From assembly GCA_019359215.1 (NCBI GenBank), contig JAHHHS010000005.1, positions 1 to 64,000 of the forward strand: a stretch of DNA of 64,000 nt, given 5' to 3'. The position numbers and the translations under genes are program-made. Below the pieces are notes generated by a model. The model was not told where the DNA came from, made no database searches, and saw only the letters and a program-made list of their open reading frames with translations. Of the stretch, positions 44,871 through 55,600 are shown piece by piece. The DNA comes from Nostoc indistinguendum CM1-VF10 (GTDB taxonomy: Bacteria > Cyanobacteriota > Cyanobacteriia > Cyanobacteriales > Nostocaceae). Within the stretch, counting starts at the first letter, position 1. Each line of letters starts with the position of its first letter.

Positions 44871-45569
44871 TTAAGTTGATAGTTTTACTTTTGACTTGAG
44901 TTTGCCATCTTCCATGTGAACAATGCGATCGGCAATGTCTAGGATGCGATTATCATGAGTAACCATCAAAATGGTACAGGCTTGCTCTTTTGCGAGTTTT
45001 TGCATGAGATTAACTATATCTCGTCCCGATTGACTGTCAAGGGCGGCGGTAGGTTCATCCGCTAAGATTATTTGAGGATGACTAACTAAAGCACGAGCGA
45101 TCGCTACTCTTTGTTTTTGTCCGCCAGACAGTTCATCAGGGTAGTAATGCAAATGATTTCCTAATCCTACCTGTTCTAGCATTTGGGCTGACCTAGCTAG
45201 CATTTTTTTTAACCCAAGATTTTTGTGCAATTCCAAAGCCATTTTGACGTTTTGGAGTGTCGTCAAACTACCATGCAAGTTATGTGCTTGGAAAATATAA
45301 CCGTTACGTCGTCGCGCTTGCACTAGTTGTTCAGCACTAGCACCACAAAGTTCTCGTCCCAACACCTGCAAACTACCAGATTGGGCAGAACGTAACCCAC
45401 CCACTAAGGTTAGCAAGGTTGTCTTTCCAGAACCAGAGGGCCCAGTCATGATAATAATTTCACCTGCGTTAATTTCTAAGTTGATGTTAGATAAAACTTG
45501 CTTACGGAGTGAGGCGTGACCAAAATAGTGGTCGAGATTCTTGATGGAGATGACGGATTGACTAGTCAT
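44871..45569 (-). CDS. devA: ABC exporter ATP-binding protein DevA
   Basis: 232 residues. Walker A is MTGPSGSGKTTLLTLVGGLR, the signature is LSGGQKQRVAIARALV, and Walker B is QIILADEPTAALDSQSG. It is the ATPase of a DevBCA-type exporter; DevBCA of Anabaena, with TolC, exports the glycolipids of the heterocyst envelope. Nostoc genomes hold several DevBCA paralogues, so the heterocyst role is likely but not proven for this copy. It is the last gene of devB-devC-devA on the minus strand, separated from devC by an 88-base spacer of ATGACAAATG-type repeats. Confidence 0.9.
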   Translation of the reverse strand: MTSQSVISIKNLDHYFGHASLRKQVLSNINLEINAGEIIIMTGPSGSGKTTLLTLVGGLRSAQSGSLQVLGRELCGASAEQLVQARRRNGYIFQAHNLHGSLTTLQNVKMALELHKNLGLKKMLARSAQMLEQVGLGNHLHYYPDELSGGQKQRVAIARALVSHPQIILADEPTAALDSQSGRDIVNLMQKLAKEQACTILMVTHDNRILDIADRIVHMEDGKLKSKVKLST

Positions 45570-45594
45570 AAATAGATCGATTACTCGTGACGAT

Positions 45595-45656
45595 CGTCAT
45601 TGGTCATTTGTCCTTTGTTCTTTGCAAATGACAAATGACTAATGACAAATGACAAA
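45595..45656. repeat. Intergenic repeat between devC and devA
   Basis: GTCATTGGTCATTTGTCCTT and the partly complementary AATGACAAATGACTAATGAC form a degenerate inverted, internally tandem repeat of the kind found near 3180 and 42543. Confidence 0.6.
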
Positions 45657-45657
45657 T

Positions 45658-46830
45658 TTAAAACATGTCAGCAGGGTCGGCGGCTTGGAGTTTGCAGGTG
45701 GCGATCGCACCGGAAATTGTACACATAATGATAGTCAGCACTAGTACTTGCAATGCTCGAATCGCAGTCATATACATAGGCAAATTTGTCGCACTGCGAG
45801 TCAGTTGGTAAAGTGCTAAAGACACTCCCAATCCGGGGAAGAAACCCAGCGCTGCTAATATCAACGATTCTTCAAGCACTACACCTAGCAGGTAGTAATT
45901 GCGATATCCCATTGCTTTGAAGGTGGCATATTCTCGAACATGGGCATTAACATCGGTGGAAAGGACTTGATAGACGATAATCACGCCCACCACAAAGCCC
46001 ATTGAGACACCCAGGCTGAAAATAAACCCAATTGGAGAATTTGTTCTCCAAAAGTTGTTCTCAAATTCAATAAATTCGGCGTGGGTTAAAACTTTGACAT
46101 CATCTTTCAGGTAGGCTTTCAATGTTACTGCCACCTTTTTCGGGTCATAGCCTGGTTTTACCTTAATCAAACCTAGACTAACACTGCTGGACTGTCGCCC
46201 AGAAAATAGCCGCAAAAAGTTTTGATCGCTGGTAATCAGATTGCCATCAGCGCCAAAGGAAGCCCCAACTTGGAATAAGCCACTAATGGTAATTGTACGC
46301 CGTTCTATTTCGGTGGTTAGGGTTTTACCTTGATCAATTTGAGCGATCGCTTTTTCATAATCTCCTCTAGCACCACGATCAAACAAGGCAGCACCTGGCA
46401 GCTTGATTGTCTGCAATTGCTGGTTAACATCCGTTAAGTCAAAGGCTGGCTTATCTGGATTGAACCCGATAACTAAAACCCCTGTCTCACGGTGTGTTTG
46501 GGGATTTTTCCAGATTGTGTTGTTGAAATACATTGGTTCTGCCGACTTCACCCCTGGTATATCCATTGCTTGGTAAAGTCGCCGCCGAGAAAATGTAGAC
46601 AAGCTTGGCAAGTTACGGGCTTGGGGACTGGTTAAAACAATGTCTGCTTGCAAACTGCGATGCAGTCTAGTGTTACTGTCATACAGTGCAGTCTGAAAGC
46701 CCAGTTGCATGAACATGAGAAGATCCGCAAAGGCAATGCCTGACAATGCCACTAAAAGACGGCTTTTTTCATGATTCAGTTGCAGCCATCCGAGAGGGGT
46801 TCGCCGTCGTAGTTTTTTAATCAATCCCAT
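45658..46830 (-). CDS. devC: ABC exporter membrane protein DevC
   Basis: 390 residues, MacB/FtsX-type permease: an N-terminal membrane helix (LLVALSGIAFADLLMFMQLG), a large periplasmic domain (about 45-270) and three C-terminal helices (FIFSLGVSMGFVVGVIIVYQ, LEESLILAALGFFPGLGVSL, and LVLTIIMCTISGAIA). It fits the DevC family, which pairs with DevB and TolC. It is the middle gene of the operon. It is separated from devB by about 100 bases that carry a G-rich tandem repeat, a possible site of weakened coupling. Confidence 0.9.
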   Translation of the reverse strand: MGLIKKLRRRTPLGWLQLNHEKSRLLVALSGIAFADLLMFMQLGFQTALYDSNTRLHRSLQADIVLTSPQARNLPSLSTFSRRRLYQAMDIPGVKSAEPMYFNNTIWKNPQTHRETGVLVIGFNPDKPAFDLTDVNQQLQTIKLPGAALFDRGARGDYEKAIAQIDQGKTLTTEIERRTITISGLFQVGASFGADGNLITSDQNFLRLFSGRQSSSVSLGLIKVKPGYDPKKVAVTLKAYLKDDVKVLTHAEFIEFENNFWRTNSPIGFIFSLGVSMGFVVGVIIVYQVLSTDVNAHVREYATFKAMGYRNYYLLGVVLEESLILAALGFFPGLGVSLALYQLTRSATNLPMYMTAIRALQVLVLTIIMCTISGAIATCKLQAADPADMF

Positions 46831-46832
46831 TA

Positions 46833-46897
46833 TGAGGAGTGGGGAGTGGGGAGTGAGGAGTGAGGGGCAGGGGGCAGGGGGCAGGGGGCAGGGGAGA
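46833..46897. repeat. G-rich tandem repeat between devB and devC
   Basis: GGGGAGTGGGGAGTGAGGAG is followed by GGGGGCAGGGGGCAGGGGGC, i.e. a 7-bp unit repeated several times, like 30389-30485. It separates two operon genes. Confidence 0.75.
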
Positions 46898-46928
46898 TGG
46901 AGAATAACTTAAACCAATGCCCAATTCC

Positions 46929-48146
46929 CTATTTCCTATTCCCTATTCCCAATTCAATGACTGCCTTAACTTGCATATTGGTTAAGGTGGCGGCTTTTCG
47001 GCTGGAGGCTTCATCTAGTCGGATATGGACTTCGACTACTCTGTTATCGATATTGTTAGCAGGATCTGTGTTAATGACATTCTGCCGCCGCACCTGTAAG
47101 CCTTTGCGATCTACGATTCCCTGCAATTCAATCGAGAGGGAATCACCAAATACTTGTGCTTGCTGCCCTAAATGCACTTTACCGATATCGCTTTCGTAAA
47201 CTTCGGCTATCACATACATCTGGTTGGTTTGTCCGATATCAGCGATACCATCATTTGATACTAATTCGCCAGGATGGGTATGGATCTCGAATATCTGTCC
47301 ATTTTGAGGCGATCGCACTTCGGCCTGTTTTAGATTGACTTTTGCCAAATTCATGGCTGCTACGGCCCGATTGACTTCTGCTTGGGCAGCTTCTACATCC
47401 ACTCCGCGCACTTCGGCAATTTCATCAAGTTTTGCTGTGGCTTCTTTTACCAGTTGCTGGCTAGTTGATTGGGTACGATTTAACTGTGCTTGTGCTTCTT
47501 GCAGGTTTTTTTGGGCGGTTTCCAAGTTTAAACTCTTGCTATCCTGTTGGGAAGCGGAAATTGCGCCCTGTTGATATAGTTGCTGATAGCGTTCGTCTTC
47601 TGCTTGGGCGTTACGCACTTCGGCTTGAAATCGTTCAACTGTTGCTACTTGGGCATTAATATTGCCTTGGCGTTCTGCTTCTAAGCGAGCGATCGCAGCT
47701 TTTTGGGCGGCAATTTCACCGCGTTTAGCACCTGCTTGGGTGCGGTTTAGGTTTGCCTGGGCTACTTTTACTTGTTCCTGCGCCTCATCTAATTCTGCTT
47801 GCAAGCGATCGCGGCTATTCAAAATCGCAATCACCTGTCCTGCTTTTACCTTATCCCCCTCCTTCACTAACAACTTTTCTACCCGACTTCCTTGCGCAGA
47901 CACCGCAGCAGAAAGTTTAATTACCTTTCCCTGTGGTTCAATCCGCCCTAAAGCTGTTACCGTTTTTAACTGTGGTAATTGTGTTGCTGGCACTTGTGCC
48001 TCTGGATTTGCATAATTTTGCCAGCGTTTTACTATATAAAAACTTATTCCGCCAACCAATAAAGATGCAATTATACCTATAGCAACGGATGGACGCAGAA
48101 TAAGCTTAGGGAACGTTCTGTACCCTAGCTTTGAGTTTCGCACCAT
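46929..48146 (-). CDS. devB: HlyD-family membrane fusion protein DevB
   Basis: 405 residues. A single N-terminal membrane helix (SVAIGIIASLLVGGISFYIV) anchors it. Then come a lipoyl half (GRIEPQGKVIKLSAAVSAQG and VEKLLVKEGDKVKAGQVIAI), a long coiled-coil hairpin (about residues 110-265, many Gln/Ala/Glu such as LDEAQEQVKVAQANLNRTQA), the second lipoyl half and a beta-barrel (SPQNGQIFEIHTHPGELVSN). It is the periplasmic adaptor of the DevBCA exporter and first gene of the operon. A 470-base spacer upstream must hold the promoter; I did not find a clear NtcA (GTA-N8-TAC) site in it. Confidence 0.9.
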   Translation of the reverse strand: MVRNSKLGYRTFPKLILRPSVAIGIIASLLVGGISFYIVKRWQNYANPEAQVPATQLPQLKTVTALGRIEPQGKVIKLSAAVSAQGSRVEKLLVKEGDKVKAGQVIAILNSRDRLQAELDEAQEQVKVAQANLNRTQAGAKRGEIAAQKAAIARLEAERQGNINAQVATVERFQAEVRNAQAEDERYQQLYQQGAISASQQDSKSLNLETAQKNLQEAQAQLNRTQSTSQQLVKEATAKLDEIAEVRGVDVEAAQAEVNRAVAAMNLAKVNLKQAEVRSPQNGQIFEIHTHPGELVSNDGIADIGQTNQMYVIAEVYESDIGKVHLGQQAQVFGDSLSIELQGIVDRKGLQVRRQNVINTDPANNIDNRVVEVHIRLDEASSRKAATLTNMQVKAVIELGIGNRK

Positions 48147-48658
48147 AGATTACCTCTTAACTAGCGGCGCAGAAAAAACTAAATAGTTATTGTTAATTTT
48201 TTGATTCAGAGTTCATAAAAAATTGAAATTTTTGATACAGCAGTTTGCTTTTTAAGTGAATTCCAAAATGCTGGACTCACGCATCATACATAAAGAGTTT
48301 CTACCTCTTGCTTCAAAACCGGGAGTTTTATACTTCACGCAGATGAGAACTGCTGTAATTTCCTAACTTACTGCGATTTAGCTGACTAGGATAATAACAA
48401 ATCATTCTCCCATATTAATAGATTTATGTTCCTAACGAACTACTTTTGTTTTTTTAAAGTACTCAGATATAGTAAACGGGTTCAAAGATGTGGGTTGTAA
48501 CAGTACCAACAATTAGAGACAAATCAATCAGAAAAATATTTTTTTATGAAATACTAATAAATTACAATTCTTAAAAAATGTCTTTCAATTTGGTATTTAT
48601 ATAATTTTTAGTGATATATTTAACTCTTAAAATTTATTTTCCTGAAGCGTCTAAACAA
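48147..48658. other. Spacer of about 510 bases upstream of devB
   Basis: AT-rich with no gene-like frame. It contains the promoter of devB. No repeat or structured RNA stands out. Confidence 0.5.
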
Positions 48659-48682
48659 ACAAAACCCGCCTGCGCGGGTCAT
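48659..48682 (-). terminator. Terminator of the pentapeptide pseudogene
   Basis: ACCCGC (48664-48669) and GCGGGT (48674-48679) form a GC stem; on the minus strand it is followed by TTTTGTTTGTTT. It lies about 45 bases downstream of the stop at 48723. Confidence 0.8.
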
Positions 48683-48722
48683 TATAACAAGGGGCTTAAG
48701 TTGACTGAAACTGAGCTTTTTA

Positions 48723-49844
48723 TTACTTCCAGTGTTTAGGTATTTTAAAGTTTTCCGGTAGGATTGTTGTGCGATCGCCAATTGCCGGTTCAATCTGCTG
48801 TAATTCAAGGTTTTCACATCCACTGAAGTTTGCTCTAGAGAGGTTAGCTTCTTGGAAGTTAGCATCTTGCAGGTTAGCTGTACTGAATAATACAGCTTCT
48901 AAGTTGGCTCCAGCAAGTTTTGCGTTTTGCAAATTACTACCAATCAGGTTTGCATCTTGAAGATTGCTATCCTCAAAGTTTGCTCCTTCCAAGTTGGCAT
49001 CACAAAGGATTGCTCCTTCCAAGTTTGCACCACAAAGGATTGCTCCTTCTAATTTGGCATCACAAAGGATTGCCCCTTCCAAACTAGCATCATAAAGGAT
49101 TGCCTGCGAGAGGTTCGCTTTTCTGAGGACTACGCCTTGAAGATTGGCTTCTGGGAGGATTGCTTTTGAGAGGTTGGCTTCCGTTAAGTCTGCATTACTG
49201 AGGTCTGTATTGCGTAAATCTAGTTTTTGATTTACCGGATCTTTATGTGAATCGCGTCGTCCAATGACAGTTAAGGCTGTTTGAATATCTGTAGGAAGTT
49301 TTGATGACTCCTATAAATCGTCCTCATATTTATGACTGACTGGGGCATTCTCGCGGATAAACGCAGCGAGAATTTCCATAATTGTCCAATGCTCTTTGTG
49401 GGAATCCTTGGCAATTCTTTCTAAAGCATAAATTGCGGCAAACCGCGTTTCAATCTTTTCATTTCCTAACTGTTCAATTGCTTTAGAAAAACGTTCTGGA
49501 ACAATTTCTTCTATAGTTTGCTGGGTGTTATTAATACCAGTTTCTATATTGTTGCCCCAACCTAAAGCCCCAAAAAGAAGTTTGGTTAACGCACTCTGAT
49601 TGTCACCAAAAGAGAGTCTGGAAGTATAGTAAGCATTAATAATTAATGCTAATCCTCCAATCATTATGGCAATAGTTGTTAATGCTTGATTCATATATTC
49701 TATTTTTTCTTGATTTGGAAATCCTTGAATATTTTCAAAAAATGAGAAAATTAGAGTTAATGTAAAAATAAATATAATTGAGGCAAATACCAACAAAGTC
49801 GTGAATCCATTTGTCTTTATGAGAGATATGTCATAAGTCTTCAT
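48723..49844 (-). pseudogene. Membrane pentapeptide-repeat protein gene split by an in-frame TAG
   Basis: The frame from ATG 49844 runs 177 codons: two membrane helices (FASIIFIFTLTLIFSFFENI and ALTTIAIMIGGLALIINAYY), then a helical domain (RFAAIYALERIAKDSHKEHW TIMEILAAFIRENAP). It meets TAG at 49311-49313. In the same frame it continues with KLPTDIQTALTVIGRRDSHK, NQKLDLRNTDLSNADLTEAN and pentapeptides to LELQQIEPAIGDRTTILPEN at 48723. The intact paralogue at 57660-59135 has the same order without a stop. So one amber codon divides a 373-codon gene. A TTG at 49082 could start a separate short pentapeptide protein, but this is unlikely. Confidence 0.8.
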
Positions 49845-50161
49845 ATCTGACTCCTTTCAGAAGTAAATTTAGGTTGATTTTAAGAGTATCTGTAGCGTTA
49901 TGATAGAGTACAAACACGTAACTACTTAATAGTTCCTTAAATCTATTTCATAGAAATTATCTATAAAATTTTTAATAACTTGATTTTTCAAACATTTCAA
50001 ATATTCTCTAAATTGCGGTGGTTAGTGGTAAGACACAGCATTGTTATGCTTACAGGGAAGCTATTTCAGGCAATTGAAACGTTTGTATTATCTGTGAAGA
50101 ATAGTTTAAAATCTGTAACACTAACGAAGTTTATCTAATTATTCAGATTGATCACGAACAC
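49845..50161. other. Spacer of about 320 bases
   Basis: AT-rich, no reading frame of note. A degenerate IS-end-like string (TTTTTCAAACATTTCAAATA, 49984-50003) resembles the MITE terminus but lacks the partner end. Confidence 0.45.
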
Positions 50162-52126
50162 CTAAGTAGATTGGACTAAATTAGAAATCGCCATGAGCAA
50201 TTCGTCTGGTGCTACAGGTTTAACGATGTATTGTTGAAATCCTGCTTTTAGCGCTTGTTGCTGATTGATTTCACCTGCATAAGCAGTCAGAGCGATCGCT
50301 GGAATCTGTTTTTCCCCTATTTCTGCTTCTAGAGTCCGCACCTGTTTTATCAGCATATAGCCGTTCATTTCTGGCATCCCAATATCGCTAACTAAGATAT
50401 CTGGCTTTGACTGTGTTAGCGCTTGTAATGCTTCATCTCCTGATGCTGCTGTGGTGACGATCGCTCCAAATTCCTCCAGCACAAAGCTGAAAAAGTCGCG
50501 GGTATCAGCATTGTCATCTACAATCAAAACTTGTAAACCCATCAGGGGAGAAGAAGCAAAAGCGGCTGTTGAGGAATCAGAATTCGTATCATCCTTAATT
50601 GTTGCACTTTCCTTGAGCAGAGGTAACCTAACAGTGAAGATAGCTCCTTTGTCCTCGCCAAGACTTTCGGCCAAAATCGTTCCACCGTGCATTTCGACCA
50701 AGTGACGAGCGATCGCTAAACCTAATCCTAGCCCACCAAACTTTCTAGTTGTTGTACCGTCACCCTGACGGAAATAGTCAAACACATGAGGTAGAAAATC
50801 AGGATCAATACCTTTGCCTGTATCGCTCACAGTAATCTGCACTTGAGCGTCGATGCACTCCAATCGCACATTTACTTTTCCTCCAACCTCTGTAAACTTG
50901 ACAGCATTTGATAACAGGTTCCAGAGGACTTGCTGTAAACGAGTCGAATCACCCAAAACTTTCCCCTGCGGATCAAGCATCGTCTCAATCTGAATGGTTT
51001 TTGCTTCTGCTGCCAAACGCACTGTTTCCATTGCAGATTCAATAATAAATGCCAGATTGACTGGCATCATGTTGAGGTTGAGTTTGCCCTGGAGAATGCG
51101 AGAAACATCTAGCAAATCTTCAATTAGTTGAGCTTGTAATTTAGCATTGCGTTCAATAGTTTGAAGGGCTTTTTGGAGCGATATCTCATCAAATTTACGG
51201 CTCTGCAATAGTTTTGACCACCCAATAATCGGATTCAGTGGCGATCGCAATTCATGAGAAAGTACTGCTAGAAACTCATCTTTGATTCGGTTAGCAGCCT
51301 CTGCTTCTGCCCTAGCTCTTTGCTCAAGTTGCAAAAGGCGATCGCGTTCTGATTCGGTGCGTTTGCGATCACTAATATCAGTTAACATAGCGATCGCGCC
51401 CAAGAAATCGTTTTGTTCATTCAAAATCGCTTTAGCAGAAATCAGCGTCCAAATGTACGAACCGTCCTTGCAGCGCAATCGAGCTTCTTTAAGATCACTG
51501 CCTTCTTGCTTGTGCCACTCCAGTTTCTCTTGGGCTGCTACCCCATCAACCTGATCGATAAAATAAAACATAGAACGACCAAGCATTTGTTCTGCCGGAT
51601 AACCCAACATCTCACAAAGCCTTTGATTCACAAACTCTGTTCGTGATTGAGAGTCAATCGTCCAGATTCCCTCATAAGAGGTATCAACAATTTGGCGATA
51701 TTTGGCTTCACTCTTCTGTAAAGACTCCTCTGCTTGCTGGCGCTCCCGGCGCTCCTTGGCTTCCCGCAATGCCCGTTGCACTGAGGGAACTAACCGCCCT
51801 AGCCCTTGCTTTAATACATAATCGGTTGCGCCATTTTTCAAGGCTTCGATCGCTAATTCTTCACCCAGTGCGGCAGAAACAAAGATAAAAGGAATCTCTG
51901 GACATTGATTTCGGGCAATTTCTAAAGCAGAAATTCCATCAAAAGATGGCAGCGCATAATCGGCAAGAATTAAATCGAAAGTCTCTGCTTCCAAAGCAGC
52001 CAGGAAATCAGCGCCGGTTTCAACTCGTATTAGTTCGCAATTAATTCCGCCTTCAGTTAACGTCGCTTGGGCAAGCTCTGCATCTAACAAACTATCTTCT
52101 AAAAGCAGGAAACGGAGTAGATTCAT
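50162..52126 (-). CDS. Hybrid sensor histidine kinase (REC-PAS-HisKA-HATPase-REC)
   Basis: 654 residues, no membrane helix. Receiver 1 is at about 4-122 (LILADYALPSFDGISALE), a PAS/PAC at 140-260 (KYRQIVDTSYEGIWTIDSQS), HisKA at 285-350 with the phospho-His in FLAVLSHELRSPLNPIIGWS, HATPase at 395-510 (WNLLSNAVKFTEVGGKVNV, FGGLGLGLAIARHLVEMHGG), and receiver 2 at 530-650 (LQVLIVDDNADTRDFFSF, phospho-Asp in VSDIGMPEMNGY). Its ATG 52126 overlaps the stop of the preceding response regulator (TAATG), so it is translated with it. A cytosolic phosphorelay; signal unknown. Confidence 0.88.
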   Translation of the reverse strand: MNLLRFLLLEDSLLDAELAQATLTEGGINCELIRVETGADFLAALEAETFDLILADYALPSFDGISALEIARNQCPEIPFIFVSAALGEELAIEALKNGATDYVLKQGLGRLVPSVQRALREAKERRERQQAEESLQKSEAKYRQIVDTSYEGIWTIDSQSRTEFVNQRLCEMLGYPAEQMLGRSMFYFIDQVDGVAAQEKLEWHKQEGSDLKEARLRCKDGSYIWTLISAKAILNEQNDFLGAIAMLTDISDRKRTESERDRLLQLEQRARAEAEAANRIKDEFLAVLSHELRSPLNPIIGWSKLLQSRKFDEISLQKALQTIERNAKLQAQLIEDLLDVSRILQGKLNLNMMPVNLAFIIESAMETVRLAAEAKTIQIETMLDPQGKVLGDSTRLQQVLWNLLSNAVKFTEVGGKVNVRLECIDAQVQITVSDTGKGIDPDFLPHVFDYFRQGDGTTTRKFGGLGLGLAIARHLVEMHGGTILAESLGEDKGAIFTVRLPLLKESATIKDDTNSDSSTAAFASSPLMGLQVLIVDDNADTRDFFSFVLEEFGAIVTTAASGDEALQALTQSKPDILVSDIGMPEMNGYMLIKQVRTLEAEIGEKQIPAIALTAYAGEINQQQALKAGFQQYIVKPVAPDELLMAISNLVQST

Positions 52127-52602
52127 TAGTTCCTCTCCTGTTGACGATGAGGTGCTGGAGGTAGAGCGCCAAGGGGTGGCTGATTAATAACTGCCCAAAA
52201 AAGTCCCACACCCTTGATAGCATCGGCAAACTCATGGTAATCAAGAGGCTTGACAACATAAGCATTAACGCCTAACTCGTAGCATCGAACTAAGTCTGGC
52301 TCCTCACGAGAAGATGTTAGCACTACGACTGGAATCACTCGCATTATTGGGTCAGATTTGAGTTCTGCCAGCACTTCTAATCCATCGATTTTAGGTAGTT
52401 TTAAATCGAGCAGCACCACAACCGGATGCCCTTCCATCCGCAACCGGAACAGTCCCCGGCGATAGATATAATCTAGTGCTTCCTCTCCATCACGCACTAC
52501 CACCACTTCGTTGGCGAGATGATTTTCCGACAAGGCGGCCAATATTAATTCTGCATCGTTGGCGCTGTCTTCAATCAGCAGAATTCGCTTAAGTTCTTTC
52601 AT
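52126..52602 (-). CDS. Single-domain response regulator, Rcp1-type
   Basis: 158 residues, receiver only: RILLIEDSANDAELILAALS, phospho-Asp in VVVLLDLKLPKIDGLEVLAE, then PVVVLTSSREEPDLVRCYEL and YVVKPLDYHEF. This is the compact Rcp1-type regulator that accompanies bacteriophytochrome-like kinases. Its start ATG 52602 is preceded by AAGGAGGG and overlaps the end of the upstream kinase gene by 14 bases, which decides it over a longer frame (to 52659). It probably relays phosphate between the two flanking kinases. Confidence 0.9.
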   Translation of the reverse strand: MKELKRILLIEDSANDAELILAALSENHLANEVVVVRDGEEALDYIYRRGLFRLRMEGHPVVVLLDLKLPKIDGLEVLAELKSDPIMRVIPVVVLTSSREEPDLVRCYELGVNAYVVKPLDYHEFADAIKGVGLFWAVINQPPLGALPPAPHRQQERN

Positions 52603-55600
52603 TGCCCTCCTTCTTCGACAACTTAGGTAGTGAGAAATAGAAGGTGGCTCCACTGTCAACTACAGACTCTGCCCAGACTCGACCATTATGCCGATGAATA
52701 ATGCGTTGCACGTTTGCCAATCCAACACCTGTGCCTTCAAATTGTGGTTCGCTATGCAGGCGTTGAAATACTCCGAATAACTTGTGAACATATTGCATAT
52801 TAAAGCCTACGCCGTTATCTTGTACAAAAAAGACAACTTCGTTTTCATTGTCAATACTGCCAACAGTAATTTCTGTTGGGTTTCGAGTCTGCGTATATTT
52901 TACGGCATTGTCTATGAGGTTGCGAAGGACGAGCCGCAGCATGGAAGGGTCAGCTTGCACTTCTGGCAGTGACTCTATGTGCCAATTGATTGTGCGTCCT
53001 AAGATTTGGATTTGCAAATCGCGTTTTATTTCTTCGACTAGTTGCTCCATATTGATGTTGATGTAGCGCATTTCGGTGCGCCCCATACGAGAAAATGTGA
53101 GCAACTCATCTATTAGTATTCCTGCCTGTTTGCTAGTTTCTGCAATTATTCTTAAATAACGCTGACTTGTTTCATCTAGTGTGCTTGTTGAGCTATGCCG
53201 CTTTTGAAGTAATTCTATAAATCCGGCGATGTGGCGAAGGGGCGATCGCAAGTCATGAGAGACTGAATAGGAGAAGGATTCGAGTTCCTTATTGGCGGCT
53301 TCGAGTTGGGCTGTGCGCTCTTGAATTCGTTGCTCTAGCATTTCGTTGAGTTGTTGCAGGGCGGCTTCGGCAACTCTGCGATCATGAATATCGGTGGCGA
53401 CGCCCACCCACTTAATAATCTGTCCGGCTGCATCTCTAAATGGCAAACCCCGCACAAGATGCCAACGATAGCTACCATCAGAAACTCGACGGAAGCGAAT
53501 TTCTGCTTCGTAGTTTCTACCGTTAGTAACAGCCTGCATGGAAGTTTTAAAGACGCGATCGCGGTCATTAGGGTGAATGATATCAATCCAGCCATACCCA
53601 GCCGTTTGCTCCATTGTCAGTCCACTGTAATCAAGCCAGTATTGATTGCAATAAGTAATACCACTATGGCTATCGCCCATCCAAATAGCCTGGGGCGAAA
53701 CTTCTGTTAAAATTCGGTATCGCTCCTCGCTGTCACGTAGCGTTTCTTGTGCCAGATTGCGATCGTGGATATCAACACAGGAGCCGATATAGCCGAGAAA
53801 CTCTCCTGTTGGTGCAAACCGAGGCACACCAGTATCGAAAAGCCAACGATATTCGCCATCATTGCGTCTGAGGCGATATTCCATTTTAAAATGTTGTCGG
53901 GCATCAAAGGCATTGGTGTATGTATTTAAGCAACGCTGAAAATCGTCGGGATGAACACCTTCAGCCCACCCATTGCCCATTTCTTGCTCTAGAGTCCGCC
54001 CGGTAAAAGCTAGCCAGGGTTTATTAAAGTAGTTACAAAGTTTGTCAGTGCCAGACATCCAGACTAGTACAGGAGCGGTGTCTGCAAGGTGGCGAAAGCG
54101 GGCTTCACTTTCACATAATGCTGCTTTTGCCTGCTGCTGTTCGCTGATGTCAGTGATTAACGCCGCATACCCTTCAACGGTTCCCTGTTGATTAAACTGG
54201 GGAACACAAATAGCATTAATGTAGCGTGTGCCAGCATCTTTATAAGGAACTTGACTTTCATAAGTGACCTGCTCTCCTGCAAGTACTCGTTCCACGTATG
54301 GACGAACTACTTCATAGGCGGGTTCACCCATAACATCCCAAAGATGCTTTCCATAAACCTCTGCCGTCGAATGCCCAAACCATTCTTGATATGCTCGGTT
54401 ATTGAAGCGGTAGCGTTGTTCTGAATCTACAAAGGAAATCAGAACTGGCAACGTATCTGTAATCAAGCGAAGTTCTGTTTCTCGTTGCCGCAGTGCCTCC
54501 TCCATCTGCTTGCGGTTGGTGATATCGCGCCAGCAATTGATTGCACCGATAATTTGACCTTGGAAATCCCGAACTGGTACTACATTAGCGCTGGCTGTAA
54601 TCCGGCTTCCATCGGGATGTTCAATGATACATTCCTCATCGCGGATTGTTTCACCGTAGCGCGTAGCACGGTATAAAGGAAATTGTTCTGCGGTGGGGCG
54701 CGTTACACCATCAGCTAGGAACACACCGTAGAACTGAACGTAATCGCCAGAAGTCATACCAATCAGGGATTCACTAGGTCTACCCAAAAGCTCTTGTGCG
54801 AGTTTGCTATTAGCGATGATTCGGAAATCAGGGGGGCCGCCAGCGATCGTAATTCCCTCTGGGACATGTTCTAAGAGCATTTGCAGGATACTTTGGGCAA
54901 CTTCTGCTTGTTTGCGTTCGCGCAGCGCAGCTTGTCGTTCGCTCAAGTCAAGAACAAAACCAATGATTGTTCTACCTCCCTGCTTGGCAAAGCCAATTAA
55001 GACGGGAACTTGAGAGCCATCTTTGCGGATGTATTCTTGCTCAAATGGTTTACAACTCCCAGTAATTCTAAGTTCTTCAATTGCTCGCTCACTCACCTCA
55101 ATGTATTCGGGTGGAGTAATCTCGCCCCAGCGAATTCTACCAGAGCGCAAATCCTCGCGTGTATAATTGAGCATTTCTAGAAAGGCATCATTGGCTTCAA
55201 TGATTGAGCTGTTCAGATTAGCCACAATTACCCCAATAATATTGGACTCTGTTAAGCGACCAAACCTTGCCTCGCTTTCGCGTAGTGACTTTAGACTTGC
55301 CTCAGCTTTCCGTTGCGCTGTGCGGCGTGCTTCGTTGAGCGAACTAATCAACGCTGCTGCCAGTATGAACACGACCAGAGGTAGTAATCTACTTAGATTT
55401 GTAATGTTCTGCGGATCGAGTGGTTTGAAAAAGAAGTAGTTGATTGCCAAAGTAGACAAAACAGTAGCAAGTAATCCCGGGCCCAAGCCACCATACCAGG
55501 CACTCACCATCACCGCAGCATAAAACAGCGCCGCAGGCGTTGGATTGAGATATGGATTGAGCAGCAGAGTTGTCCCCAGTGCTAAGGCAAGGGATAGCAA

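Noticed and set aside
48147..48658. NtcA site upstream of devB
   Set aside because: No GTA-N8-TAC with a suitably placed -10 box was found by eye.
39145..49313. Amber recoding, suggested by two TAG-interrupted genes
   Set aside because: TAG ends other genes normally here, and the toxin pseudogene carries TAA and TGA, so mutation is simpler.
49984..50017. Third MITE end
   Set aside because: Only one degenerate end is present, with no partner and no TTA pair.
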